From Cryobacterium mannosilyticum (GTDB lineage Bacteria; Actinomycetota; Actinomycetes; Actinomycetales; Microbacteriaceae), in assembly GCF_004402705.1 (NCBI RefSeq), contig NZ_SOFM01000026.1, forward strand, positions 5,020 to 69,019: a stretch of 64,000 nt of DNA. Reading direction: 5' to 3'. Positions 43,961 through 51,075 of this stretch are shown in pieces. The notes beneath the pieces are model-generated. The model did no database searches. It was not told the origin of the DNA and saw nothing but the letters and a program-made list of their open reading frames with translations. The position numbers and the translations under genes were made by a program. The number at the start of each line of letters is the position of its first letter. Position 1 is the first letter of the stretch.

Positions 43961-44030
43961 CCGAGATCGACCTTTCCGGTCGAGGTCGACCTCCCTGCCG
44001 GCCGGTCTCGACCGAAAGGGTCGATCTCGG
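43961..44030. repeat. 70-bp palindromic element, arms CCGAGATCGACC..GGTCGAG
   Basis: Arms of 24 bases (43961-43984 and 44007-44030) pair with one small shift: CCGAGATCGACC-TTTC-GGTCGAG. The element lies between convergent genes acr3 and the toroid-type secreted protein, where it could terminate both. It resembles the other long-armed palindromes in layout but not in sequence. Confidence 0.75.
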
Positions 44031-44095
44031 GGTTGCACTGAGCCCGCCGCCCCCCACGGGTGCGGCGGGTGCAGGTCGGTGCGGCGAAGGTTGCC

Positions 44096-46180
44096 CTACT
44101 TGCGCACGAGCTTTGTGACGGTGAATCCGCCGGGCGCGACCGTGACGGCGGTCGACGATGCGTCCTTCCGGCCGTCTCGCCCGGAGGCCACGGGCTTGCC
44201 GGTCGCGTCGAACGCCTCCTGCTGCAGCCGGAAGCCGCGCGGCACGGCCACCAGTCGCCGGCTGGATTCACCGGCAGCACTGACGTAGACGGTGCTGTCC
44301 CCGGCCGGCCCGGTCACCGAGACGGTGGAGACGAGCGGCTGCACCAGAAGGGCGTCCACGGCGGCAGGACCGTCGGCAGCCCCGACGACGGCGGTGGCAC
44401 CGGCCGGCAGGGAGCGCGTGAGCGTGAGCGGGAAGAGCCGGCCCGGCGCATCCGTGATGCCCTGCGCGCCCGCTCCCCCGTTGGCGGTGCTGCCCAGCCG
44501 CGCCGTGCCCGCTGACCAGGTCGTGCCGCCGGAAGGCGCCTCGGTCTGGTTCACGATCGGGTACACATTGCGCGCCTGGTCGGCGGCCGGAACGGGGATG
44601 CTCAGCGTGTCCCCCGCGGTCAGGGCGACGTAGGCCCCGCCCGAGAGGTTGGCCTCGCCGGTCCACGCCGACGCGGGCCGAACCACGGTGCCGGTCCCGG
44701 TGATCGTGCCGGCTTCGGCCTCGACCACGCTCAGGCCGTTGGTGCCGACCGTCCTGGTGATGCCGAGCGCCTTCGCCTTCAGTGCCGGGTTCGCGTCCAG
44801 CGCCAGCATGGTGAGGAGGGCGTGGATAGTCGATTCGGCGCCGGAGTTCGGGTTGACCCGGCCGTCGTGTTCGATGCCGTCGATGGCGGCGCCGGTAGCC
44901 GGGTTGTAGGCAGCCAGCCCGCTCCGATTGGCTCCGAAGAACCAGGCGGCGGTGACGGCGGCCAGGTCGATCAGGCCGGGGGCCTTCGCGGCCTTGGCCG
45001 TGGCGACCAGACCCTGCACCCGCGAGTCGACCCCGTAGGCGATCTGTGCCTCACCCGGGGTGGGGCTCCACGCGTTGTCCGGTCCGCCGGCGGCGAGCAG
45101 CTGCGCCGTGAACTGGGCGGAATCCTTCACGGCCGCACCGAGCAGGTCGGTCCGGCCGAGCGCCGCGGATGCCGTCGCGACGGCTGCCGGGGCCATGCCG
45201 CCCCAGGCATGCCACAGGGTCTGCGACTTGTTCCACGGCATGATCGCCCCGAACGGCCACTGGGTGACCGATCCGGCGGACATCGCTGCGACGCCCTCGG
45301 CCAGCTGGGTGAGGGTCGTGCGGGCCGCGGCGTCAGTGGGTGCCGCCGCGACGTAGGCGGAAAGTCCGAGCACTGCCTCGGCCGAGGCATCCGCCCCGCC
45401 CGCGATCAGCCAGGCCGGCACCTTCACTCCGTCGGCCACATCGAACTGACCGAATCGGGCCAGGGACTGTCGACCGAGCGCGTCGAGGGAGAGGTGCAGC
45501 CGGTCCTGGAGGAATGCGGCGAACTGCGGGTCGGCGCCCTTGAAGGCGGCGTAGCCCTCACCGAGGGCCCAGACCGTTCGAGCCACCCAGTACGACTCGG
45601 CGGAGTCGCTCGGGTCGGGCAGCTCCCGAGGTGTGGCGCTGGGCGTCAGCGTCCCGTCGGCCTGCTGCCAGAGCACGACATTGCCGGCGTTCGGGCCGGT
45701 GGCGGTCTGCAGGTAGGTCAGCGAGCGGAGCGTCTGCAGCGCGTGCTCCCTGCTCGCGGCGTCGCCGGTCAGCTGCCAGTGGCGCAGGTAGACGACCGCG
45801 GTGCGGGCGATGTCGTCGGCGTTGTAGGCACCCTGGCTCCAGTGGCCGGTGGCCGGGTCGAGCGATCCGCCGCCCACCCGCCCGTAGCTGCCGTCGGCCT
45901 TCTTATCCGAGTAGGTCCACGGTGCCTGGGCGGTCGGCATGGCCTCGATGCCGTAGGTCGTGTGGCCTTCGACGGCCGGGAGCGGCACGGTGTCGAGGAG
46001 GAGGTCGAGGTGCGCGAGGTTGGTCAGCGGAGCCCTGGCCGACTGCCCTCCGTGGGCGACGGATGTCGGTGGCGACGCGGCCGCGGCGGCGGTGCCTGCT
46101 CCGAGCAGGAGCATCGACACGGCAGCCGTGAGGGCGACGACCTTGAGGGCGGATGGTGAGCGAACAGCGGTGTACGTCAT
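44096..46180 (-). CDS. Large secreted protein with (alpha/alpha)-toroid-like domain and C-terminal beta domain
   Basis: 694 aa. Signal peptide MTYTAVRSPSALKVVALTAA, cleavage near AAAAASPP. Residues about 55-440 are helical with repeated Trp/Tyr-rich turns: HLDLLLDTVPLPAVEGHTTY, YNADDIARTAVVYLRHWQLT, SAESYWVARTVWALGEGYAA and GAESTIHALLTMLALDANPA. This resembles (alpha/alpha)6-barrel glycosidases. The C-terminal part (about 460-694) is beta-rich, with VVEAEAGTITG resembling a carbohydrate-binding domain. AGGAGA precedes the ATG by seven bases. I cannot name a CAZy family. Regulation by the doubled LacI-type operator upstream supports a sugar role. Confidence 0.8.
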   Translation of the reverse strand: MTYTAVRSPSALKVVALTAAVSMLLLGAGTAAAAASPPTSVAHGGQSARAPLTNLAHLDLLLDTVPLPAVEGHTTYGIEAMPTAQAPWTYSDKKADGSYGRVGGGSLDPATGHWSQGAYNADDIARTAVVYLRHWQLTGDAASREHALQTLRSLTYLQTATGPNAGNVVLWQQADGTLTPSATPRELPDPSDSAESYWVARTVWALGEGYAAFKGADPQFAAFLQDRLHLSLDALGRQSLARFGQFDVADGVKVPAWLIAGGADASAEAVLGLSAYVAAAPTDAAARTTLTQLAEGVAAMSAGSVTQWPFGAIMPWNKSQTLWHAWGGMAPAAVATASAALGRTDLLGAAVKDSAQFTAQLLAAGGPDNAWSPTPGEAQIAYGVDSRVQGLVATAKAAKAPGLIDLAAVTAAWFFGANRSGLAAYNPATGAAIDGIEHDGRVNPNSGAESTIHALLTMLALDANPALKAKALGITRTVGTNGLSVVEAEAGTITGTGTVVRPASAWTGEANLSGGAYVALTAGDTLSIPVPAADQARNVYPIVNQTEAPSGGTTWSAGTARLGSTANGGAGAQGITDAPGRLFPLTLTRSLPAGATAVVGAADGPAAVDALLVQPLVSTVSVTGPAGDSTVYVSAAGESSRRLVAVPRGFRLQQEAFDATGKPVASGRDGRKDASSTAVTVAPGGFTVTKLVRK

Positions 46181-46202
46181 TGTGGGTCTCCTGGTTCGAG
46201 CA

Positions 46203-46253
46203 CTGAACCGGTTCAGTAGTGTCAACTAAACCGGTTAAGTCCACTACTGTCAA
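46203..46253 (-). promoter_or_regulatory. Promoter with two LacI-type operators for the toroid-type gene
   Basis: On the minus strand, TTGACA (46253-46248) and TTTAGT (46230-46225) are 17 bases apart. A palindrome CTAAACCGGTTAAG (46226-46239) lies between and over them. A perfect one, CTGAACCGGTTCAG (46203-46216), lies downstream, 23 bases centre to centre. The central CG-step palindrome AACCGGTT is typical of LacI-family sites. No lacI gene lies beside it. Confidence 0.78.
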
Positions 46254-46357
46254 GAGAAAACACCCAGAAAGACCCCCCGAACGCGGCACGAATCGGGGCC
46301 GTTGGCCCGCCCGGAAGCCCGCGGTCCATTCCCAGCGGGCGGTTCTACCCTCGGGTC

Positions 46358-46726
46358 ATGGGAGTGAGCATTCCGGAGGAGATCGACAGCGGAAGCAACC
46401 CGGGTCACCCGGTCCGGCGTCTGCTGCGGCGGTGCCGCGCCTGGGTCGAACTCCACCCCCGGGTGCGCTGGGTCTACCGCGTCCTGGTCGGTCTGTTCGG
46501 GGCCGGGATTGTGGGCATCGGCCTCATCCTCGTTCCCCTGCCGGGCCCCGGCTGGCTCATCGTCTTCCTCGGGCTCGCGGTCCTCGGCACGGAATTCCCG
46601 GCGGCCCATCGGGTCGGTGCCTTCCTCAAGCGCATTCTGACCCGGCTCTGGGCCTGGTGGCGCAATCGGGGCGCCGCCGCTCGGCCGGCCGGCCGCGCGA
46701 CCCGCGGCACGACCAGCACCGATTAG
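46358..46726 (+). CDS. TIGR02611-family small membrane protein (PGPGW motif)
   Basis: 122 aa with a cytoplasmic N-terminus, then a paired membrane segment (about 50-90) containing the diagnostic PLPGPGWLIVFLGLAVLGTE. A basic tail (LKRILTRLWAWWRNRG) follows. This is a conserved actinobacterial family of unknown function. Its TAG overlaps the TAA of the convergent MarR gene (46723-46726). Confidence 0.9.
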   Translation: MGVSIPEEIDSGSNPGHPVRRLLRRCRAWVELHPRVRWVYRVLVGLFGAGIVGIGLILVPLPGPGWLIVFLGLAVLGTEFPAAHRVGAFLKRILTRLWAWWRNRGAAARPAGRATRGTTSTD

Positions 46727-47247
46727 GCGGGCGGTCCCGCCTGCCGGCGCGGCCGCCGGAGGGTGGACCGCTTCGGCTGGGACTTGAGTTGGGTGCGCAC
46801 CGAGTCGAGGATGTCCGTGACCGCGAGGAGATCGGCCCGGCTGATCCGGTCGAAGAGCATCTCGCGCACGAGCCGCACGTAGCCGGGGCTGCCGGCGGCC
46901 AGGCACTCGGCGCCCTCCGGGGTGAGTTCTGCGACGACCGACCGCTCGTCGTCCCGTGCCGGGCGGCGGATGACCAGCCCCTTCCTCTCCAACTGGTCGA
47001 CCTGGTAGGTCAGGCCGCTGCGGGACACGGTGAGATCGTCGGCGATGTCGGTCATCCTCCGGCCGTCCTCCGCCCCCTGGCCGATTCGGGCGAGGATCTC
47101 GAACTGGGCCAGGGTGAGGCCGACGGCATCCCGCAGCTGCCGGTCGGCGGCGTATTGCACGATGTTGGAGGTCTCGAAGATCGCCGCCCAGGCGCGCATC
47201 TCATCCGGGGTCACCGCCGGCTGGAGCTCATCCGGGGGAATACTCAT
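46723..47247 (-). CDS. MarR-family regulator
   Basis: 174 aa winged-helix protein with LTLAQFEILARIGQGAEDGR, MTDIADDLTVSRSGLTYQVDQLERKGLVIR (recognition helix and wing) and the acidic DDERSV wing tip. It lies divergent from ohr (87-base gap), but the N-terminal reactive Cys of OhrR is absent. Its only Cys is in AECLAAG, so peroxide sensing by the usual mechanism is unlikely. It may still control ohr in response to another ligand. The C-terminal tail (KRSTLRRPRRQAGPPA) is basic and longer than usual. Confidence 0.9.
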   Translation of the reverse strand: MSIPPDELQPAVTPDEMRAWAAIFETSNIVQYAADRQLRDAVGLTLAQFEILARIGQGAEDGRRMTDIADDLTVSRSGLTYQVDQLERKGLVIRRPARDDERSVVAELTPEGAECLAAGSPGYVRLVREMLFDRISRADLLAVTDILDSVRTQLKSQPKRSTLRRPRRQAGPPA

Positions 47248-47264
47248 CGGTCACTCCTAGTTGT

Positions 47265-47276
47265 TTCGAATACGAA
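47265..47276. promoter_or_regulatory. Candidate MarR operator TTCGAATACGAA
   Basis: A 12-base near-palindrome (10 of 12 positions) in the 87-base region between marR and ohr, 17 bases from the MarR start. Confidence 0.45.
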
Positions 47277-47334
47277 GCACTTTCTCGAGGGCCTGTTCCT
47301 AGTGTCCCTCTCCCCCGACTGAAAGAGGACCACC

Positions 47335-47799
47335 ATGAGCATCCCCACCGCACTGGGCACGGCAGCCCCGACGACCGCCGTCTACACCGCCTCCGCCACG
47401 TCCTGGGGCGGGCGCACCGGCAAGGTCGTCACGAGCGACAGCAAGCTCGACCTCGACCTGTCGATGCCGGCCGAGATGGGCGGCGACGGCGGGCCGGGCA
47501 CGAACCCGGAGCAGCTGTTCGCCAGCGGCTGGGCGGCCTGCTTCCACAACGCGCTCAAGGGGGTCGCCCGGCAGCGGAAGCTGGACGTGGCCGATTCGGC
47601 GGTCACGCTCACGGTGCACCTCGTCGGCGGCATGGCCACCGGATTCGACTTCGAGGTCACCATCGAGGCCCAGCTGCCCGGAATCGACGCCACGACCGCA
47701 CGGGAACTGCTCGAGGCCGCCCACCAGGTCTGCCCGTACTCCCGGGCGACCCGGGGCAACATCGCCGTCACCCTCGTCGTCGTCGACGACGAGGACTAG
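47335..47799 (+). CDS. ohr: Organic hydroperoxide resistance protein Ohr
   Basis: 154 aa OsmC/Ohr-fold peroxidase that reduces organic hydroperoxides. Both catalytic cysteines are visible: C69 in ASGWAACFHNAL and C133 in QVCPYSRATRGN. YTASATSWGGRTGKV at the N-terminus contains the conserved Arg region. Length and motifs assign it to Ohr (not OsmC). Its last codons overlap the stop of the convergent TetR gene by four bases. Confidence 0.95.
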   Translation: MSIPTALGTAAPTTAVYTASATSWGGRTGKVVTSDSKLDLDLSMPAEMGGDGGPGTNPEQLFASGWAACFHNALKGVARQRKLDVADSAVTLTVHLVGGMATGFDFEVTIEAQLPGIDATTARELLEAAHQVCPYSRATRGNIAVTLVVVDDED

Positions 47800-48455
47800 G
47801 AACGGGACGCGGCGGCGGCGCGGGCGGCTCGCAGCCGGGTCGGCAGGCCGAGCAGTCGTTCGCGCCGGTCCGGCGCCACGAGTGCCGGGAGGATCAGCGC
47901 CCACATCTCGTCGACCCGGCGGTCGAGGTCTTCCCGCCCGGTGAGCGCCTCGGACACGAGCTGCACCCCGGTGAAGGCCGGGCTGATGAAATGGGCGGCC
48001 GCCGCGACATCCGTGCCGACGGCGACGTCCCCCTCGGCGATCCCGCGGCCCAGGAGTTCCTCGCAGACGGCCATCCAGTCGCGGTAGGGGCCGACGATCG
48101 GCGACGAGAAAACCGACGATTCCATGGTGAGGCGGATGCCCGCGGCCACGACCGGGTCGGTGCACAGCTGTGTCGCCAGCTCCAGTGACATCGTGACGAT
48201 GGCCTCCAGCCCGGGAAGGGAGCCGTCGAGCATCCGGTGGCCCAGCGCGATCGACGCTTCGTGCTGGGCGCCGATCACGGCGAGCGCGATCGCCTCCTTG
48301 GAATCGAAGTGGAAATAGAGCGCGCCCTTGGTCACCCCCGCTTCCGTGGCGACGTCTGCGAGCGAGGTGCTGCCGTAGCCGTTCCGGCCGAACGCCTCCG
48401 CGGCGCCACGCAGGATGGCCGCCCTCGTTCCGATCGCCCGTTGCTGTTTCGGCAT
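47796..48455 (-). CDS. TetR-family regulator resembling gamma-butyrolactone receptors
   Basis: 219 aa. The HTH region reads MPKQQRAIGTRAAILRGAAE followed by AFGRNGYGSTSLADVATEAG and VTKGALYFHFDSKEAIALAV. The VTKGALYFHFxSKEAIA string is a hallmark of ScbR/ArpA-type autoregulator receptors. The C-terminal ligand domain (EELLGRGIAEGDVAVGTDVA, DEMWALILPALV) also follows that group. No butyrolactone synthase (AfsA-like) gene is visible in the window. Its own upstream region holds the palindrome at 48504. Confidence 0.88.
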   Translation of the reverse strand: MPKQQRAIGTRAAILRGAAEAFGRNGYGSTSLADVATEAGVTKGALYFHFDSKEAIALAVIGAQHEASIALGHRMLDGSLPGLEAIVTMSLELATQLCTDPVVAAGIRLTMESSVFSSPIVGPYRDWMAVCEELLGRGIAEGDVAVGTDVAAAAHFISPAFTGVQLVSEALTGREDLDRRVDEMWALILPALVAPDRRERLLGLPTRLRAARAAAASRS

Positions 48456-48503
48456 GCCACTCCTCGGGTCGACAACGGTATGGTCTCATTCCCCACAAGA
48501 AGA

Positions 48504-48517
48504 ATACTAATTGGTAT
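48504..48517. promoter_or_regulatory. Candidate operator ATACTAATTGGTAT
   Basis: Fourteen-base near-palindrome (12 of 14 positions) located 49 bases before the TetR start and 37 bases before the membrane-protein gene at 48554. It is suitably placed to control both directions. Confidence 0.55.
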
Positions 48518-48553
48518 GGTTTAGGGACAAGATGCTTTCGCGGGGGAAGGTTG

Positions 48554-48847
48554 ATGCGATGCCTGGCGGCACCATCGATTCGCCGAATGCATCACCGGGG
48601 GTATCGAGCGTTAGCGGGGCCGCACGTGCAAGTCAGTCCAGACACAATCGAGTGGGCGGCGATGGCTCTGGCCGGCCTGGCCGCGGTGGGCGCAGTAGGC
48701 CTGATCGGGGCGGCCCTGGTGCAGATCGCCCGAGCGGTGCACCTTCGGGCGGGAGCGCGCACGAACTGGGTGCTGGCCGTGGTCTGCGCGCCCCTGTTCG
48801 GCGCGATCGCCTGGTTCGCCATCGGCAACCGGCTGGACACGGAATGA
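48554..48847 (+). CDS. Small membrane protein with PLDc_N (phospholipase D-like N-terminal) domain
   Basis: 97 aa with two helices: WAAMALAGLAAVGAVGLIGAAL and NWVLAVVCAPLFGAIAWFAIGN. Between them ARAVHLRAGARTNW matches the PLDc_N motif found N-terminal in cardiolipin synthases and as free small proteins. The start with GGGGGA six bases upstream was used; the first 27 residues are poorly hydrophobic, and a GTG at 48626 is an alternative. It is coupled to the lipoprotein gene by an ATGA overlap. Confidence 0.75.
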   Translation: MRCLAAPSIRRMHHRGYRALAGPHVQVSPDTIEWAAMALAGLAAVGAVGLIGAALVQIARAVHLRAGARTNWVLAVVCAPLFGAIAWFAIGNRLDTE

Positions 48848-49311
48848 CCCTGCTGTCAGCGCCGACCGCACCGGTCCGGGCAGCGCCTGCGCGGCGCGCG
48901 GCGGCGCTCGGCGCGGCCGTGTCGATGCTGTTCCTGCTCTCCGCGTGTTCCCCGGATTCTCCGTTCGCCGCCCGCGCCACGGCCCAGGCGGAGCGTGACC
49001 GGCTGCCGGTCGCGATCGCCCTGCCGCACGGGGCGGACGCCGAGTCCTCTCGTCTGGTGGGGTCCCGGAACGGCGCCGACTTCTTCCTCACCGCCTTTAC
49101 CGGAGATGACGGTCCCGACGGGGTCTGCATCGTCGTCTTCCGCGCCGACTCCGGCGAGTCGAACCTCGGCTGCGGCGCCTTGTTCCCGTTGACGATTTCG
49201 ACCCCGCACGGCGGGGCCGTGCGATACGTGGAGCCGGGCGGCGACGAGGAGATGATCCCGGGCCGCTGGGTGCGGGTCAGCGACGAGCTCGTCGTGCGGG
49301 ATGGTGACTGA
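48844..49311 (+). CDS. Small lipoprotein of unknown function
   Basis: 155 aa. Signal sequence rich in Ala/Arg (VRAAPARRAAALGAAVSMLF) ending in lipobox LSAC. The mature part (about 120 residues) has two Cys residues (DGVCIVVF, SNLGCGALF), probably disulfide-linked, and a beta-rich pattern ending GRWVRVSDELVVRDGD. It overlaps the membrane-protein gene upstream (ATGA) and precedes the hydrolase-like gene by 43 bases. No family recognised. Confidence 0.8.
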   Translation: MTLLSAPTAPVRAAPARRAAALGAAVSMLFLLSACSPDSPFAARATAQAERDRLPVAIALPHGADAESSRLVGSRNGADFFLTAFTGDDGPDGVCIVVFRADSGESNLGCGALFPLTISTPHGGAVRYVEPGGDEEMIPGRWVRVSDELVVRDGD

Positions 49312-49354
49312 TTCCTCCCAGCACTCTCCCGCCGGGTCCCGATAGGGTTTGCCC

Positions 49355-50242
49355 ATGACGCACCTGGGCACACCGCGCCGGAAACTGCTCGCGCTGGTGA
49401 CCGCGATCGCCGTGGTCGTCGTGGGGTCCGGCTTCGCTCTGGGCGGCTCAATCCGCCGGATCGAGACGATCGCGGCGCCGGCGGCCTTCGACCCGGGCGC
49501 CATCATCAGCGACTACAACTTCTTCAACCCCGACGCGATGACCGAGGCCGGCATCCAGTCGTTCCTGGAGCACCGCGACTGCATCGCCCGGGCGGACGCG
49601 CCGTGCCTCTGGGAGTACAGGGAGGCCACCACGGCCCAGCCCGCCCAGGACGCCGGCCATTGCGCGGCCTACCGCCCGGCCGCCGACGAACGCGCGAGCC
49701 GCATCATCGCCAAGGTCGCCAAGGCGTGCACCATCAGCCCGCGGGTGCTGCTGGTTCTCCTGCAGAAGGAGCAGTCCCTGCTGACCCGGCCCAGCGCATC
49801 CGGCTACCTGCGCGCGACCGGGTACGGCTGCCCCGACACCGCCGACTGCGACACGGAGTATTTCGGCTTCTTCAACCAGGTCTACCGGGCGGCCTGGCAG
49901 TTCCGGCAGTACACCCAGGAACCGGACCGTGCCTACAAGGTGGGCGTCGTCGATGTCGGCTACAACCCTGACCCCACCTGCGGGGCGACACCGGTGCGCA
50001 TCCGCAACCAGGCCACGGCCAACCTCTACAACTACACCCCGTACCAGCCCAACAAGGCCGCCCTGGCCCAGCCGGGAGACGACGGCGACGGATGCTCCAC
50101 CCACGGCAACCTGAATTTCTGGCTGTTCTACACGGCCTGGTTCGGCCCCGCGCAGACGGAGGGCTATCCCACCGTCTTCGGGTCCTGCCTGAACCTGGTC
50201 GGCGGCCAGCCGTGCCGCGCGCAGGAGTACTGGCCACGCTGA
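49355..50242 (+). CDS. Secreted cell-wall-hydrolase-like protein
   Basis: 295 aa with a signal anchor (KLLALVTAIAVVVVGSGFAL). The mature domain includes IISDYNFFNPDAMTEAGIQS, IIAKVAKACTISPRVLLVLL, QKEQSLLTRPSASGYLRATG and FFNQVYRAAWQFRQYTQEPD. The QKEQSL Glu, next to an SPxVLLVLLQKE helix, is the hallmark of a widespread actinobacterial group annotated as hemagglutinin or transglycosylase-like. Eight or more cysteines suggest disulfides. Role in peptidoglycan turnover is inferred. The ATG start has AGGG eight bases upstream. Confidence 0.8.
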   Translation: MTHLGTPRRKLLALVTAIAVVVVGSGFALGGSIRRIETIAAPAAFDPGAIISDYNFFNPDAMTEAGIQSFLEHRDCIARADAPCLWEYREATTAQPAQDAGHCAAYRPAADERASRIIAKVAKACTISPRVLLVLLQKEQSLLTRPSASGYLRATGYGCPDTADCDTEYFGFFNQVYRAAWQFRQYTQEPDRAYKVGVVDVGYNPDPTCGATPVRIRNQATANLYNYTPYQPNKAALAQPGDDGDGCSTHGNLNFWLFYTAWFGPAQTEGYPTVFGSCLNLVGGQPCRAQEYWPR

Positions 50243-50356
50243 GGCAGCACGCTCGCCATTCCGGCATGGCCGGTGCGGCCTGGACCGGGAGCCCACTCCA
50301 AGCGTCCCAATGTCGGACCGTACAACAATGTGGGCAGGAGCAATAGACTGGCGCGC

Positions 50357-51031
50357 ATGCAAGGTTTGACGAAGATGTCCGTTCAGCGCGTCAGCACCGC
50401 GGAACACGTGCGAGACCACATCACGACGCTGATCCTCGCAGGCGAGCTGAAACCCGGCACTCCCCTGCGGGAAAACGCGATCGCCACCACTCTCGGCGTG
50501 TCCCGCAACACCGTTCGCGAAGCCGTGTTGCTGCTCGGCCAAAGCCGTCTCATCCGTCACGAGATGCACCATGGGGCGATCGTCGCCGAGCCGACCAAGG
50601 ATGCGCTGATCAACCTCTACGACGCTCGTCGCGGACTCGAGGTGGGCGCGGTCTCCCTCCCCGCCGACGCCGAAATCATCGCCGGGATCAAGTCAGCACT
50701 CGACGACCTGGAGCGCGCCGCCACGGAGGGCGACGACCGCGAGATCGTCGCGAAGGACCTCGCGTTCCATGCCGCCACGGTTCGCAATTTCCGCAGCGAG
50801 CGCATCGACGCCTTCTACGCCCAGATCGCGGTGGAACTCTCCTTCTTCCTCAACGCCCTCGCCGCCTCGCGTCTCGACTACGCAGAGGACGAGTCTTTCC
50901 TGGACGAACACCGGCGCATCTCCGAGGCGATAGCTGCCGGGGACAGGGCGGGCGCCGCGCGCTTCGTCCAGGATCACATCAACGAAACCATACGCCGACT
51001 CCGCGCCCGGCTCGACGCCGCCGAAGCCTAG
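50357..51031 (+). CDS. GntR/FCD-family regulator
   Basis: 224 aa. The N-terminal winged helix has VRDHITTLILAGELKPGTPL and IATTLGVSRNTVREAVLLLG. The C-terminal all-helical FCD domain has metal-ligand-type residues in DARRGLEVGAV, DLAFHAATV and DEHRRISEAIAAGD. It converges on the TPP-enzyme gene (44-base gap), in front of the amino-acid transport genes, and is a plausible regulator of that cluster. The start is uncertain; MSVQRV at 50375 is also possible. Confidence 0.92.
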   Translation: MQGLTKMSVQRVSTAEHVRDHITTLILAGELKPGTPLRENAIATTLGVSRNTVREAVLLLGQSRLIRHEMHHGAIVAEPTKDALINLYDARRGLEVGAVSLPADAEIIAGIKSALDDLERAATEGDDREIVAKDLAFHAATVRNFRSERIDAFYAQIAVELSFFLNALAASRLDYAEDESFLDEHRRISEAIAAGDRAGAARFVQDHINETIRRLRARLDAAEA

Positions 51032-51075
51032 CCGTTCCTCCCGGACCCCCACCGCCCAGGAAGAACGACGCACCG

